NCBI GenBank assembly: GCA_029378245.1
Contig: JARKIF010000013.1
Span: 310,001-374,000, forward strand
Length of the DNA: 64,000 nt
Direction of reading: 5' to 3'
Origin: Roridomyces roridus
Taxonomy: Eukaryota; Basidiomycota; Agaricomycetes; Agaricales; Mycenaceae
This document shows positions 54,377 through 64,000 of this stretch, piece by piece (position 1 is the first letter of the stretch; each line of letters opens with the position of its first letter). A program made the position numbers and the translations under genes. Under the pieces are notes generated by a model. It worked only from the letters and a program-made list of their open reading frames with translations. It was not told the origin of the DNA and did not search any database.

Positions 54377-57300
54377 ATGACAGAGAAGCCCCTTACATGT
54401 GCACTTAAGCCCGGGGTCAAGCTGGCATCGAAGGACGTTGCGACAATGTCCCATCAATCCTCTCGTCTCACCACTATCATCCTGTGTTTGGAACCAGCAA
54501 TTCCCATACTCGACAAACTCAATGATGCCTTTGCGACCCCGTATTTGGAGGCTATTGTGAATACAACCAAATCTTTGCTTGGTTCCATTCAAGTACGCAA
54601 TTCTTTTGAGATTTCCCAGGGGCAGCTTGTTGACTGGATTAAAGGGCACCAAAAAAGACATAGGGGGTTGTATCGATGTCATGCAACACATTCATCAAGT
54701 GCTCTATGCAATCGTGGACCTTCTCATCAAGTCCGAAACACCTGGGAGTCTTTCCCCGCAAAGCCTGGAGAATATTGGGGATTTCATGCGGCAAGTCTCA
54801 AGGTTGAAAAGAGGCTATTGCTGATCAACACCTCTAGTACATTGCACAAGATCCACACCTTTGTACAGACACAACGGAGGAGCAGCAACCTCGATCAATT
54901 TTTCCGTCAAGGTGAATTGAAGGCTCTACTGAAGGATTGTGAAGAAGGGATTCAACAGGCTCTTCAAGTGTTCAAAGTGAGTCAGATCATCTCTGGTGGA
55001 TATTGCGGTAACACTGGAATACTTAGGTTGACAAGAACATCATGTCTGACCTTCAGGACATCAAGGCCACTGCGGAGAAAAGGCAGATGGAAGTGCTAGA
55101 CATGATCGCAAACCTGTCGGACCACACAGACTCTGAGTATCTGTTGGTATGACACACTCCGCTGTCTTCTGCGAGTTCTGACCCATTTCTTGGGTGTACC
55201 CAGACCACATTCAGCAACTCAAATGCAAGGTACAACCGGCCAATATCTGAGATTTCATTCAATGTGTTCAACCACCCATTAGCTCCACCAGATCCTTTTC
55301 AATGCTCCCAGCCAAGCCAAAACTGTTCTATGGGCGTGAATCCGAACTGGAGTCCCTCGTACACATGCTCAGCCAGACCTTTGCAAGAATAGCAATCTTG
55401 GGCCCAGGTGGCATGGGGAAGACCAGTCTGGCAAAAGCTGCACTGCACAATCCCGATATTCTGGCCAAATACCAACACAGATTCTTTGTGTCTTGTGAAT
55501 CTGCCATCGACAATCTCGGAATAGCTGCTGCCATCGGAGCCCATTTAGGTCTCAAGCCAGGGAAAAATCTAATTCAACCAGTCATCAGAGATTTAACGGC
55601 AAAACCTCCATGCTTGCTGATCCTGGACAACTTGGAAACTGCCTGGGAGCCCTTGTTAACCCGGGACAATGTTGAAGACCTTTTGGGACTCATTGCTCAA
55701 ATTGAACATGTTTCATTGCTTGTAGGTGCTCTTCCAATTGACCAGCAGTCACTCATTGTGAACAGATTACCATGCGAGGCACTGAAAGACCTGGGAATGT
55801 CTTGTGGACAAGGCCATTCCTGCCACCCTTGGAGCCATTATCAACAGATGCGGCCCATGAAATGTTTCTGGAAATTGCTGATAACATTCACGACCCAGCA
55901 GAAGTTACACAGCTGTTGACTTTGACTGACAATCTGCCCCTGGCAGTTGACCTTATTGCCCACTTGGTGGATGATGATAGCTTGTGCAAACATTCTATCC
56001 CGCTGGGAAGTAGAGCGGACCTAGCATAATTGGGAGGGGAAATCACAGAACAGCCAGTTTGGATGCCTCCATCACAGTATCTCTCATGAGCCCTCGCATT
56101 GTGTCTGTCCCTGGAGCCAAGGATTTGCTCAGTCTGCTCTCCATTCTCCCCGATGGATTATCTGATATCGAACTTGCTCAGAGCCAACTCCCAATCCAGG
56201 ATGTACTGGCCTGTAAAGCTGTATTGGTCCGCACATCTCTCGCATACCAGGACAACAAGCATAGACTCAAGTGCTTGGTTCCCATTCGCGAATATATGCA
56301 GTTCTATCATCCAGTTGCATCTTCACTCTCCACTCCACTTGGGATGTATTTCTACCGACTGCTCAAAGTCTACACAAAGTATCGTGGCTTCAACCACGCA
56401 GCTACCAGCATTGATCAAATCACCACCAATCTTGGCAACCTGCATCCAGTGCTGGTCCGCGGCCTGGAACCGCAGAATCCACATCTTGCAGATACAATTC
56501 AATCCACAATTGCTCTCAATCACTTCCTACGCTACACTGGGCGCGGTATTTCTACATTGCTGGATCAAGCAACAGCGGCATTACGCAAAGTTGAACTCCC
56601 CATGATAGAGGTTGAATTGACCATCGAGCTCTTGCATTCTGCTGCCTACAAACCTGTGGATGATGCCGAGGGGAAGATCACTGGGGCTTGCTCTAGATGC
56701 CAGGAATTTGATGAACCGCAGGTTGAAAGTGAGCATCAATTCCGTGTTATCCATGAGTATTGCTAACACAAAGCAAAAACAGGTCAGTTGAACCTCGCAA
56801 TCGGGATGTACCACTCGCAGAGCGATGCTAGTAAATCCCGGCCATACCTCAAGAAGGCCCTTGTCTTGGCAAAGTCTGTGGGTGACCTTCAGCAGCAGTC
56901 ACGAATCACTCTGGTGATGGCAGACTCAATGTGGCAAGCTGGGCAGTATGATCAAGGGAAACCAATTGCTTATGAGGCATACCGACTGGCCGTCACATCC
57001 TCGAATCTATTCGATGAAGCCCGGGCCCTGGATATGCGTGCTGCCTACCTCGTCTCAATGGGCAATTACAAGGGCTGTGCAGTAATACTACAGAGGGCAC
57101 GAGACCTGTTGGCCCTTTGTGGAATGAGCAAGGGCGATGTCTACCACAAAAATTTGAGTCTTGAAGCAGAGATTCATTTGATGAAGTCAGAATACTCTGA
57201 AGCCAGGGCACTGTATGAACAGATTCTGCAGGTTTCATTGTCTGCCCAGGATTTCTATAATCACGCATATTCCCTGTTGAATCTTGCTTGGGTTGGTGCA

Positions 57301-57938
57301 GAAACTCATGAGAGTTTGCATGATGTGCATCTCACTCTTGACAAAACACTGGCCCTCTTTGAGGGTGTGAAACAGATTGATACATTCGGCGTGAATGCAT
57401 GCCGGACAATTATTGGTGAATTGGAACTTAGGGAGGGGGATCTGAAATCCGCAAGAGCCACGTTGGAAGCTTGTCTCAAATATGCGTGGGTCGCAAATGC
57501 TGAAATATCGGCTTACTGTCTTGAAAGGCTAGGGGATACCAGGCGTTGGGGCGCCAGTCACTTTGGGTGGAGCTCAACCTATGCCGTGATTTTCCTGGTC
57601 CTCACCAAGAAATTGGGAGAAAAGGCTGCCCATGAACAAGGCACTGAGATGCCTCGGAGATGTATTTCTTCGCCAACGGAGATGATACCACTGCGGAAAG
57701 CTTGTTCAATGTAGCCTTGGACGGATTCACCTACATGGATATACATCGCAGCAGAGCCGAGTGTATGCTACGTCTCGGGCACCTGCATCTGAAGAGAGGG
57801 GATGGAGATACTGCCGCCTCACTGTGGAATGAAGCTCGGCCTTTATTTGAGCGGTCCCAGCAGGCAAAAGAGGTTGCAGTAATTGATCAGAGGCTCGCAG
57901 AGCTGGCCGGGCGGGACCGGGTCAGTGAGGTCGAATAA
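54377..57938 (+). CDS. NLR-type protein: helical N-terminus, NB-ARC, TPR repeats (frame breaks present)
   Basis: Exons 54377..54592, 54645..54790, 54838..54976, 55027..55146, 55204..55229, 55283..55721, 55766..55983, 56025..56728 and 56783..57938. Residues 1-215 are helix-rich, as in signalling heads of basidiomycete NLRs. NB-ARC follows: LFYGRESELESL, P-loop ILGPGGMGKTSLAKAAL near residue 255, Walker B CLLILDNLETAWEP, sensor-like VSLLVITMRGTERP, GLPL-like DNLPLAVDLIAHL, and SLDASITVSL. The C-terminal 400 residues are TPR-like pairs (SRPYLKKALVLAKSVGD, EARALYEQILQVSLSAQDF, SARATLEACLKYA, SRAECMLRLGHLHLKRGD). The intron 54791..54837 is GC-AG. Segment 55984..56024 either is an intron or holds two frame shifts; two more one-base shifts are needed near 57630 and 57697. 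Known: NLR/STAND proteins are oligomerising sensors in non-self recognition and cell death. The ligand is unknown. Possibly a recent pseudogene. Confidence 0.78.
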
Positions 57939-59253
57939 TACACATAAATTGGTCTGATTTAGTCCACGGAGTCACGCGTAACTTATACGCACATTGAATA
58001 GTTTTCCCATGGAATACCTTGGCAAAGTGTCAATGTGATTTTGCTTCTGTGGAAAGTACATCCCTGAGTGTAAGCGTCGGCTCTAACATTTGAAAGATGT
58101 CTACTTTGTTGTAGGAATGATCCGTACAGACGGCGTCTGTTGGGCATGTGACCGTGTTCAACCCTAATCCAACTGCCTGAATGTTCAACCTTTATTTTTC
58201 CAAACTTGTTTCACATTTCTAGCATGCGGACGAGTCTCCAGTGAGCACATGGTGTTAGAATGGTGACCCGAAAGACAAAGAACAAATCGATTCTTATTGA
58301 TTTACATGACACGAGCTAAACGCGAGGTGGCTCGGATTATCGTACGGATGCTGCTCATAGTCCGTTGAAAACCCAGGTGGGATGTTCCAATCATTCCCTA
58401 TTTCACGTTCGATGAATAATATCCAAGACCTACAGAACCTGGTCCCAGATTGCTTGATTCAGTATCATCGAGGCTTCAAGTAAGCTTCGAGTCGGTTAGA
58501 AGTCAGGTGGAAACTTCATTACAACCCCTGGCGGTGCCGCCATGCCGAGTGATGCTCCACTCGGCATGACATTGCCTGCGGTTCAATTATGGAGCCAATG
58601 CCCTCTTGCCAACGGCCATTATGTGGCGTTAGGGTCAAGTTAAGGTCTGTATGCCGAATAGCGCTGGACGAACATCTCCTCTTAGGATTCGGCTGAACAT
58701 CAGCAAAGCAGTTGTTTCGGATCTTTCAAGTTATCATCCAGATATTGAAAGTACGTGGCTCATCCCTTCCAGCCATGAACTGCTCACCAACTGTACAAGC
58801 TCAATTGAGTAATCGTACTCTCCTAGATTGCTACTAATCTGCAAACAGCCGGCCGACTCCGCTGCCGCGTCGCGGGACCAGATACGCCGGCAATAAACCT
58901 CAATTGGGCGCCTGCGGGATTTCTGCCGATCCATGCCGACACCGAACCTTCTTGGTTCCTTCTGCTACAAGCGCCATGACACGTCTCTCGCATCTCCCCT
59001 GGCTGATATGCCTCCAACAGGCACTTATTGCTCCGGCCGATCCCCCAGGAATCCTATGGCTGTGGCATAAATAGGAAGGCCGGACCACTGCATATTAATT
59101 TTCATCCATCCTCTCCTGCCGTTTCCCTGGATCCTCTTCCTTCATGCATGGGCTCCTCCTTCCGGTCGACAAGACCTACATAGTATCGCAGGTTCTAGAG
59201 GTACAGAGCTATCACTGATTTGGATTTTTCGACCCATGATCCATCTCTCTTAG
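57939..59253. other. Intergenic with an inverted repeat
   Basis: About 1.3 kb, A/T-rich, with no coding signal. Contains the hairpin at 58541..58568. The C/T-rich part from about 59100 is likely the leader of the next gene. Confidence 0.45.
58541..58568. repeat. Perfect 11-bp inverted repeat sharing a 14-mer with the hAT element
   Basis: CATGCCGAGTG-ATGCTC-CACTCGGCATG forms a perfect 11-bp stem with a 6-nt loop. The 14-mer ATGCCGAGTGATGC is found inverted (GCATCACTCGGCAT) inside the hAT element at about 37162-37184, suggesting a related element relic. Confidence 0.5.
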
Positions 59254-60472
59254 ACCCTCTGCTATGGTGCGTGCATCATCTCATGCGCAAACCAAGATTG
59301 ACTTGATCAGGTTTCTTCGTCTGCGTGTTCATCCTATCGATTTACACGTACACACACTCGGGACGGAACACACACGCCAATGTCTGTTCTCATTTCCTTT
59401 TCCCCGCTTGTCCCAGACATGCTGATTTATTCGCAGATTATGTTCGCAATCACTTGCATAATGTTCTTCATCGCAACATGGCATTTTGGTACGAATCGCG
59501 CTCCGAAACGAACCAATCAACTAAACCTTATTGCCCAGCCATCACGTTCTACCGCACAGTTGAGGGCGTGACCGACCTGCAGGGTCTGCTCCTCCAAGGC
59601 GGTGCCGAGTTCCTGGAGAATTCAAAGTTGTGGCACGCGCTGATGCGGAATATCCTGTACATCGCCCAGGTTCTGCTGGGTGATGCAGTGGCGGTAAGTC
59701 CGGAGGCTTTGGATGGGGTTTGAATACTGAGATGACGCAAACCGCAGATATATCGGTGTTGGGTGCTCTGGGACCGCGGTCTCCGTGCAATATCGATCCC
59801 ACTAGTTTTCTTCGTCGGCACGATAGGTGTGTGGGGACTGTGCAGGTTTTTACCGCGACGGCAAACAAACACCTGCTTTCCCAGTATCCGGGATTATGGC
59901 CTGCGTGAACCTCTCCTCCGTCGTCCCCCTCAAGGACGGCTCGACACGCGACTGGGTAGCCGTCTTCTACGCTCTGGGCGTCACGCAAAACGCGCTCACC
60001 ACCGCACTCATGGTATTCCGCTTGTACAGCAGCGGGCGCCCGAAACCCAGCTGGCCGCTTTTTTCCAAGACAATTCTCCTCCTGTTCGAGTCGGCGGCGT
60101 TTTACTTTGTGCTGCAGATTGTGATACTCGCATTCTTCCTCGCGAGGTCGAATTTTCAAGCCGTGTTGCTGGGGATGATCCCGCCTATTATTGTGAGTCC
60201 GCCTCTGCAAGAGGCTAGAGCGACAGAACCTGACCAGTAGCCAGGGAGCCACTTTCACCGGAATCACCATACGCGTGGCCATCCGCGCGCAACAGCTCCA
60301 ACCCACCATTTCGGGTCTGACAAGCCAATGCCAGTGGCGCGCGGACGGTCGGAATCTTGCCGTTGCAGTCCACGTTGTTTCTGAAACTATGTATGTATCC
60401 TCCCCTGGTGAGCTGTCGCTCTCCAAGCAGTCGGAACTGGACTTCGGAGTTAACGATGATGCAAGTGTGTAA
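59254..60472 (+). CDS. Multi-pass membrane protein, agaricomycete IYRCW-type (5' exon unresolved)
   Basis: Exons 59254..59266, 59311..59381, 59437..59488, 59560..59693, 59748..59826, 59885..60192 and 60245..60472 splice in frame. Membrane segments: TLCYGFFVCVFILSIYTYTH, MFAITCIMFFIATWHF, WHALMRNILYIAQVLLGDAV, then the family-typical IYRCWVLWDRGLRAISIPLV, SGIMACVNL, WVAVFYALGVTQNALTTALM and ESAAFYFVLQIVILAFFLA. The seven-helix layout with IYRCW(V/I)xW at the cytosolic end of helix 4 is common in agaricomycete membrane proteins of unknown function. The start codon lies upstream of 59254 and I could not find an in-frame first exon (a candidate ATG at 59148 meets a stop at the junction). The end of the last exon is less certain. 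Confidence 0.65.
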
Positions 60473-60647
60473 CTACGAACTACGAAACATATGTCATGAA
60501 GACGTCGTCGACGATCCTTGTAATAAGAATACCTACGAAATGTAATGAAACTGTAATTGGTGTTAGTATACTTACAATACTGATTGGTGTGAGAAGATAT
60601 TCAATATTCTGGTTTGCAATTTGCCAGCAAGTGTCAAAAGAAATCGC

Positions 60648-62343
60648 CTAGAGAACGAATACTAATCCCAACAACAAAGCTCCGTATACCCCACAGAAAC
60701 TTGTAACCGCCGCAGGCGCCGAACGATTGGAGTGCACCTTGACAAGTTGACCCCGCTGAAAGCCCACATCGCCATCCACAAGCTTCAAATCAACCCGTGA
60801 AATGAATTGAATGGATGGAGTGTCATTGTGTGCCGGCGATGCCAGACTTCCGAGGTTGAAGCTACAAAGTATTCGTTACAGCTTCCGGGGGCACAAAAGG
60901 AAGCAAACACGTACATGGCCTCAAAGTTCTGCATGAAGCTGCCCCCTGCGATGATGTCTTGCGTGTCGCCGTCGCTGCCTTGCGCCGCACGGAATGGCGT
61001 CACGCATACTGGTTGGTGGGTGGATCGGTCGATTACCACGGTGGATAGATCCAATGGATGAATAGGCAGCACATTGGGTCTAAGAAAAAGTGTCATGACA
61101 ATGTATAAACTGCATCAGCGAGACGAAAACTCACCCGACCTTCAACGACAGCACGGTCGTCGTATTGCACGGAACGGTCCATACTTGTCCGCTGCTGGTC
61201 AACACCCCAGATACCGTCTTCAACTGCGAGCCAGGTATCCCAGAGTATATAGTGTCCAGGAGTGCCTGGGGCAGCACCCCCGTCGGCACACCCGAATCAA
61301 GCCGCATCACCAGGCTCCCCGTAGGCACCCCAGGGACGATCGAATTCGGAACGGCTCCGATGGATTCATTGTTGAGTGAAAAACTGTCCACCAAGACACT
61401 CCAAACGCCCACATTACTTTGAGGGAAGAGCGGCGCGGGCAAGGCAGTCTGATTGGACACCACGCCGTTGAGCCCGGGCAATTCAAGGGTACCTGTTCCG
61501 CCGCAGCCAATACAGTTGCCTACACGCGGAAGGGAGAGGGTGACAGTGGGGGAGCCGGTAAATGCATCTTCACGAGCAACGTTCACGATGAAGGGAGCGG
61601 CGATTGTTGAGTTTTTGAGGGTATTGACCACGGCGTCCACGATCGCCGACGGTGGTCCAGTGAATTCGTAGGACAGGCCTAGAACGCCTGTGTACGAGTA
61701 ATGAATCAAGCAAGTTGGAAGCAGGTCGGTTGGTCATACCGTCGAAACCCAGGGCAAGTAGGTTTTCCGCTTGGACCGTCTTCGCGGCATTGAAAGCTGT
61801 CGAATGTTTATTTGGGTATTACGTATGGTGGGGTGCCACACGCACCTTGTTGATCAACGGTGTATCCTCCAAGCTGCACCGAGGCAAAACCGACCGTTCC
61901 AACCACGTCACCCGAGGAGAATTGATTCCGTACTGGAATGTTGGTATCGTTGAACGCGAACCCCGACGGCGTGAGAATCCTGATGGCGGGTTAATGCATG
62001 GTTGATTAGTGCAATAGGTTGCGACCCACCAGAGATCTGCACTGCCGGTATCAAGGAGAACGCTGAAGTCTACGCTTCGGTTGAGTCAGAATCTAACCGA
62101 TTTGCGAGAACCTCACCATGACCGTTGACGGTGATGTTCGTGGCGTACTGGAGGACTTGTGAGTACGAGTGACGATAGAGAAACATGGCTACTCACCCCG
62201 ATGAGCACAGGATCCGCCGGACTGGGCAAGCTAGCGTTCAGCACGGCTCGTATGTTGACTTCAGTGAGGTTGACTGTGATTGCCCAGCATTGAAGTGTAC
62301 CGGCGAGAAGGGTTGCAGCTAGCCAGAGCCGGAAAGAAAGCAT
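60648..62343 (-). CDS. Secreted A1-family aspartic protease, GPI-anchored
   Basis: Eight exons on the minus strand (62343..62197, 62147..62117, 62069..62030, 61979..61846, 61796..61740, 61687..61135, 61079..60915, 60861..60648) give 446 residues. Signal peptide: MLSFRLWLAATLLAGTLQCW. First catalytic motif: FSVLLDTGSADLW, assembled from three exons. Second lobe: LVMRLDSGVPTGVLPQALLD (DSG, the usual second-Asp form in this subgroup). FGRDVVGTV-like flap region: SSGDVVGTVGFASVQLGGYT. NCIGCGG..VPCNTTTV cysteines fit the lobe disulfides. The C-terminus HSNRSAPAAVTSFCGVYGAL ends in a hydrophobic stretch (LLLGLVFVL), a GPI signal that appears only after the last two introns are removed. Predicted cell-surface endopeptidase, yapsin-like in role by inference. 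Exons of 31 and 40 nt flank the active site. Confidence 0.85.
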
Positions 62344-62792
62344 GAAGAAGAAGACAAGAAGAAGGAGAGGAAGAAAAAAGATGGCGGGGAAAAAGAAGAA
62401 AAATGGCGGGAAGAAGGCAAATAGGGACAACAGAGTGTTTATATCGCACGGGAATCCGCAGTAACGGCAGGCATGCCGGCACGCAGTGTATGAGTTCGAA
62501 TGATATCACCCCTGGATGATTCATTGAATAGCCCGAGCTGCTATTGTCAATTGATTCGCGCAGATTCATGACAGGATGTGGGACAACGCCAAGATACGGA
62601 TGTTGTGAGGGTAAATGGGATAACGCCTGACGGTGAGAACGACGGTAGAGAAAGCCCACCGCAAGAGACCGCAAGCAGGAGACGATCCGGGAAGATGGTG
62701 GTGCGGAGCAAGAGACCGTGGGAATGATCTGTCAAATGTGTGACAGATTACGGGACATCGCCCTTGTCCTCGTCCTCGTCGCTCTCTTGCGG
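62344..62792. other. Divergent promoter region, protease and F-box genes
   Basis: About 450 nt between two divergent starts. An A/G-rich (T/C on the minus strand) block at 62343-62420 lies just upstream of the protease ATG and is likely its leader. No TATA box stands out. Confidence 0.45.
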
Positions 62793-64000
62793 ATGGTGAC
62801 TGCAGACAACCTCAACCTCGATGTACTCGAGCTGATCTTCTCCCACCTCGCCGGCAATGACCTGCCCACCGTCGCTCTCGTCAGTCACGCCTTCTTCGGG
62901 GCCGTGATTCCATACCTTTACTCCATCCTCCTCTTCCGCCTATCGCAAGCCAAGAGATACCCTCGGGTCATGTCTCCGTTCGCCGCCATCGCTGTGCACC
63001 CTGAGTTTGCGATCCATGTCCGCCATGTCGGTGAGTGGCACGCTCTTTGTGTCTTGCGCGTATGGGCTGACGAGTCCATGCCAGACATCCGCACCATACC
63101 CACAGTGAAAGGACCAATATAACCCGAAATTCCTGGCCGAATGCAGTCGCGCCCTCGCTCTCTGCAACAACCTCACCTCCTTCCGATGCAGCGTCGATTC
63201 ACTCCCGCCTTTCATATCCGTACTCCAAAAGAAGGACCGTCTTCGCGATCTCAGAATCTACGCCAAGTTGACGACGGAGCAATGCTTGAAGATGGTCGGT
63301 GGGGCGGCACAGATTCGTCACTTGACTCTCGACTTTGCGTCTTGGAATGTGATGAATCTGTTGCCACAGTGGGCCGGGGCGCTACGGAGTAGTTTGACGA
63401 CGCTAACCCTCTTCGTGCGTGCTTGTCTTTTATCCTTTTCTTCAGTCTGAAACTTGACTGAGATGGCCAACGAGCTCAACGAAACCGTCCTCGAGTCAGC
63501 ACTGGAGCAGCTCCCCAACCTCCTCGGTCTCCACGTCATCGGCTGCACCAAAATCGACCACGTCTCGATCCTCGGCTTGGTCCACCACACACCCAATCTC
63601 ACCGCATTGTCCATGACCACGGGCGTGCGTGTATATCGTCTCTCTCTGAGCCCACGCTCCAACTCTCCTCACAGGATTGCTCAGCCCGCGCGCTGCCCAC
63701 GCCTGGGACCTCTCTCGCTAATCTCGTGCACCTCGCACTCGACGTTCGCTTCCACAATCAATCCCCTGCCTTTCTAGGCGTTTCATCCACCTCAAGCGTT
63801 GTCCTCACGTCCATCTTCACACACATCGCAGCCTCCTCTCCATCCCTCACCTCCGTCATCCTCAAATACCCCGACCGTCAGAATCCAGTCACGATCGCGT
63901 CTTCGTTCATCCAGCAACAGCTCATCGGAGCGCACGGCCGGACGCTCAAGACGATTGCGCTGATTGACTGTTATGTGGACTTGGACGTCATTGCTGCGAT
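62793..64000 (+). CDS. F-box/LRR-type protein, 3' partial
   Basis: Starts at ATG 62793 with an F-box: NLDVLELIFSHLAGNDLPTV followed by ALVSHAFFGAVIPYLYSIL. Exon 1 ends at 63030 (GTGAGT donor) and the next exon opens DIRTIPTVKGPI, but the family-like continuation NPKFLAECSRALALCNNLTS is in another frame, so a one-base shift is needed near 63116; a weak GTCGGT donor at 63027 paired with the acceptor at 63111 is the only splice alternative. Then LRR-like blocks LRDLRIYAKLTTEQCLKM and IRHLTLDFASWNVMNLL, intron 63417..63462, exon 63463..63624 (LPNLLGLHVIGCTKIDHVSI), intron 63625..63674 and an exon open to the window end. Likely SCF substrate receptor; substrate unknown. Possibly decayed. Confidence 0.68.

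Overview
The window is nuclear DNA of a basidiomycete fungus, most likely a mushroom-forming agaricomycete. The evidence is that nearly every gene is cut by many short introns (about 45-60 nt, GT-AG), and that several families are typical of Agaricomycetes: DUF6535 and DUF6534 membrane proteins, a fruit-body-type secreted protein, F-box/LRR proteins and a TPR-type NLR. I resolved exon structures by hand from donor and acceptor sites and by keeping the reading frame open. For most complete genes the exon sum is divisible by three.

Left third (1-23 kb): a GDP-fucose O-fucosyltransferase-like gene enters from the left edge; a secreted fruit-body-type protein with a Kex2-like site; a small Zn2Cys6 regulator spread over four exons; an intron-containing tRNA-Pro(AGG); an F-box/LRR gene; a DUF6535 membrane protein; an SPFH/stomatin-like gene; a secreted probably GPI-anchored protein with a frame break; an MFS transporter tail-to-tail with a seven-TM DUF6534 protein; and an initiator tRNA-Met at 23.5 kb.

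Middle (23.5-40 kb): gene-poor and full of relics. It holds a degenerate tandem duplication (24.8-25.4 kb), two inverted relics of one unidentified gene (25.9 and 32.4 kb), a ZZ zinc-finger protein and a truncated, frameshifted aryl-alcohol dehydrogenase pseudogene. A Con-13-like GPI-anchored HExxH protein (33.1-34.2 kb) looks intact. Next to it is a long kinase-like gene on the minus strand broken by two DNA transposons: a 791-bp hAT element with a perfect 8-bp target duplication and a 1.24-kb TA-flanked non-autonomous element.

Right third (40-64 kb): an atypical kinase with HGALN in place of HRDLK; a membrane-anchored LysM protein; two tandem DUF6534 paralogues sharing a 14-nt micro-exon; a 12-exon DUF2235 alpha/beta-hydrolase gene; immediately after it an NB-ARC/TPR NLR-type gene with a GC-AG intron; a multi-TM protein; a GPI-anchored A1 aspartic protease; and an F-box/LRR gene running off the right edge.

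Genes do not form an operon-like pathway. The most notable themes are the transposon-broken kinase-like gene, the DUF2235-NLR neighbourhood, and repeated single-base frame breaks in otherwise well-conserved genes, which could be true decay or assembly indels.
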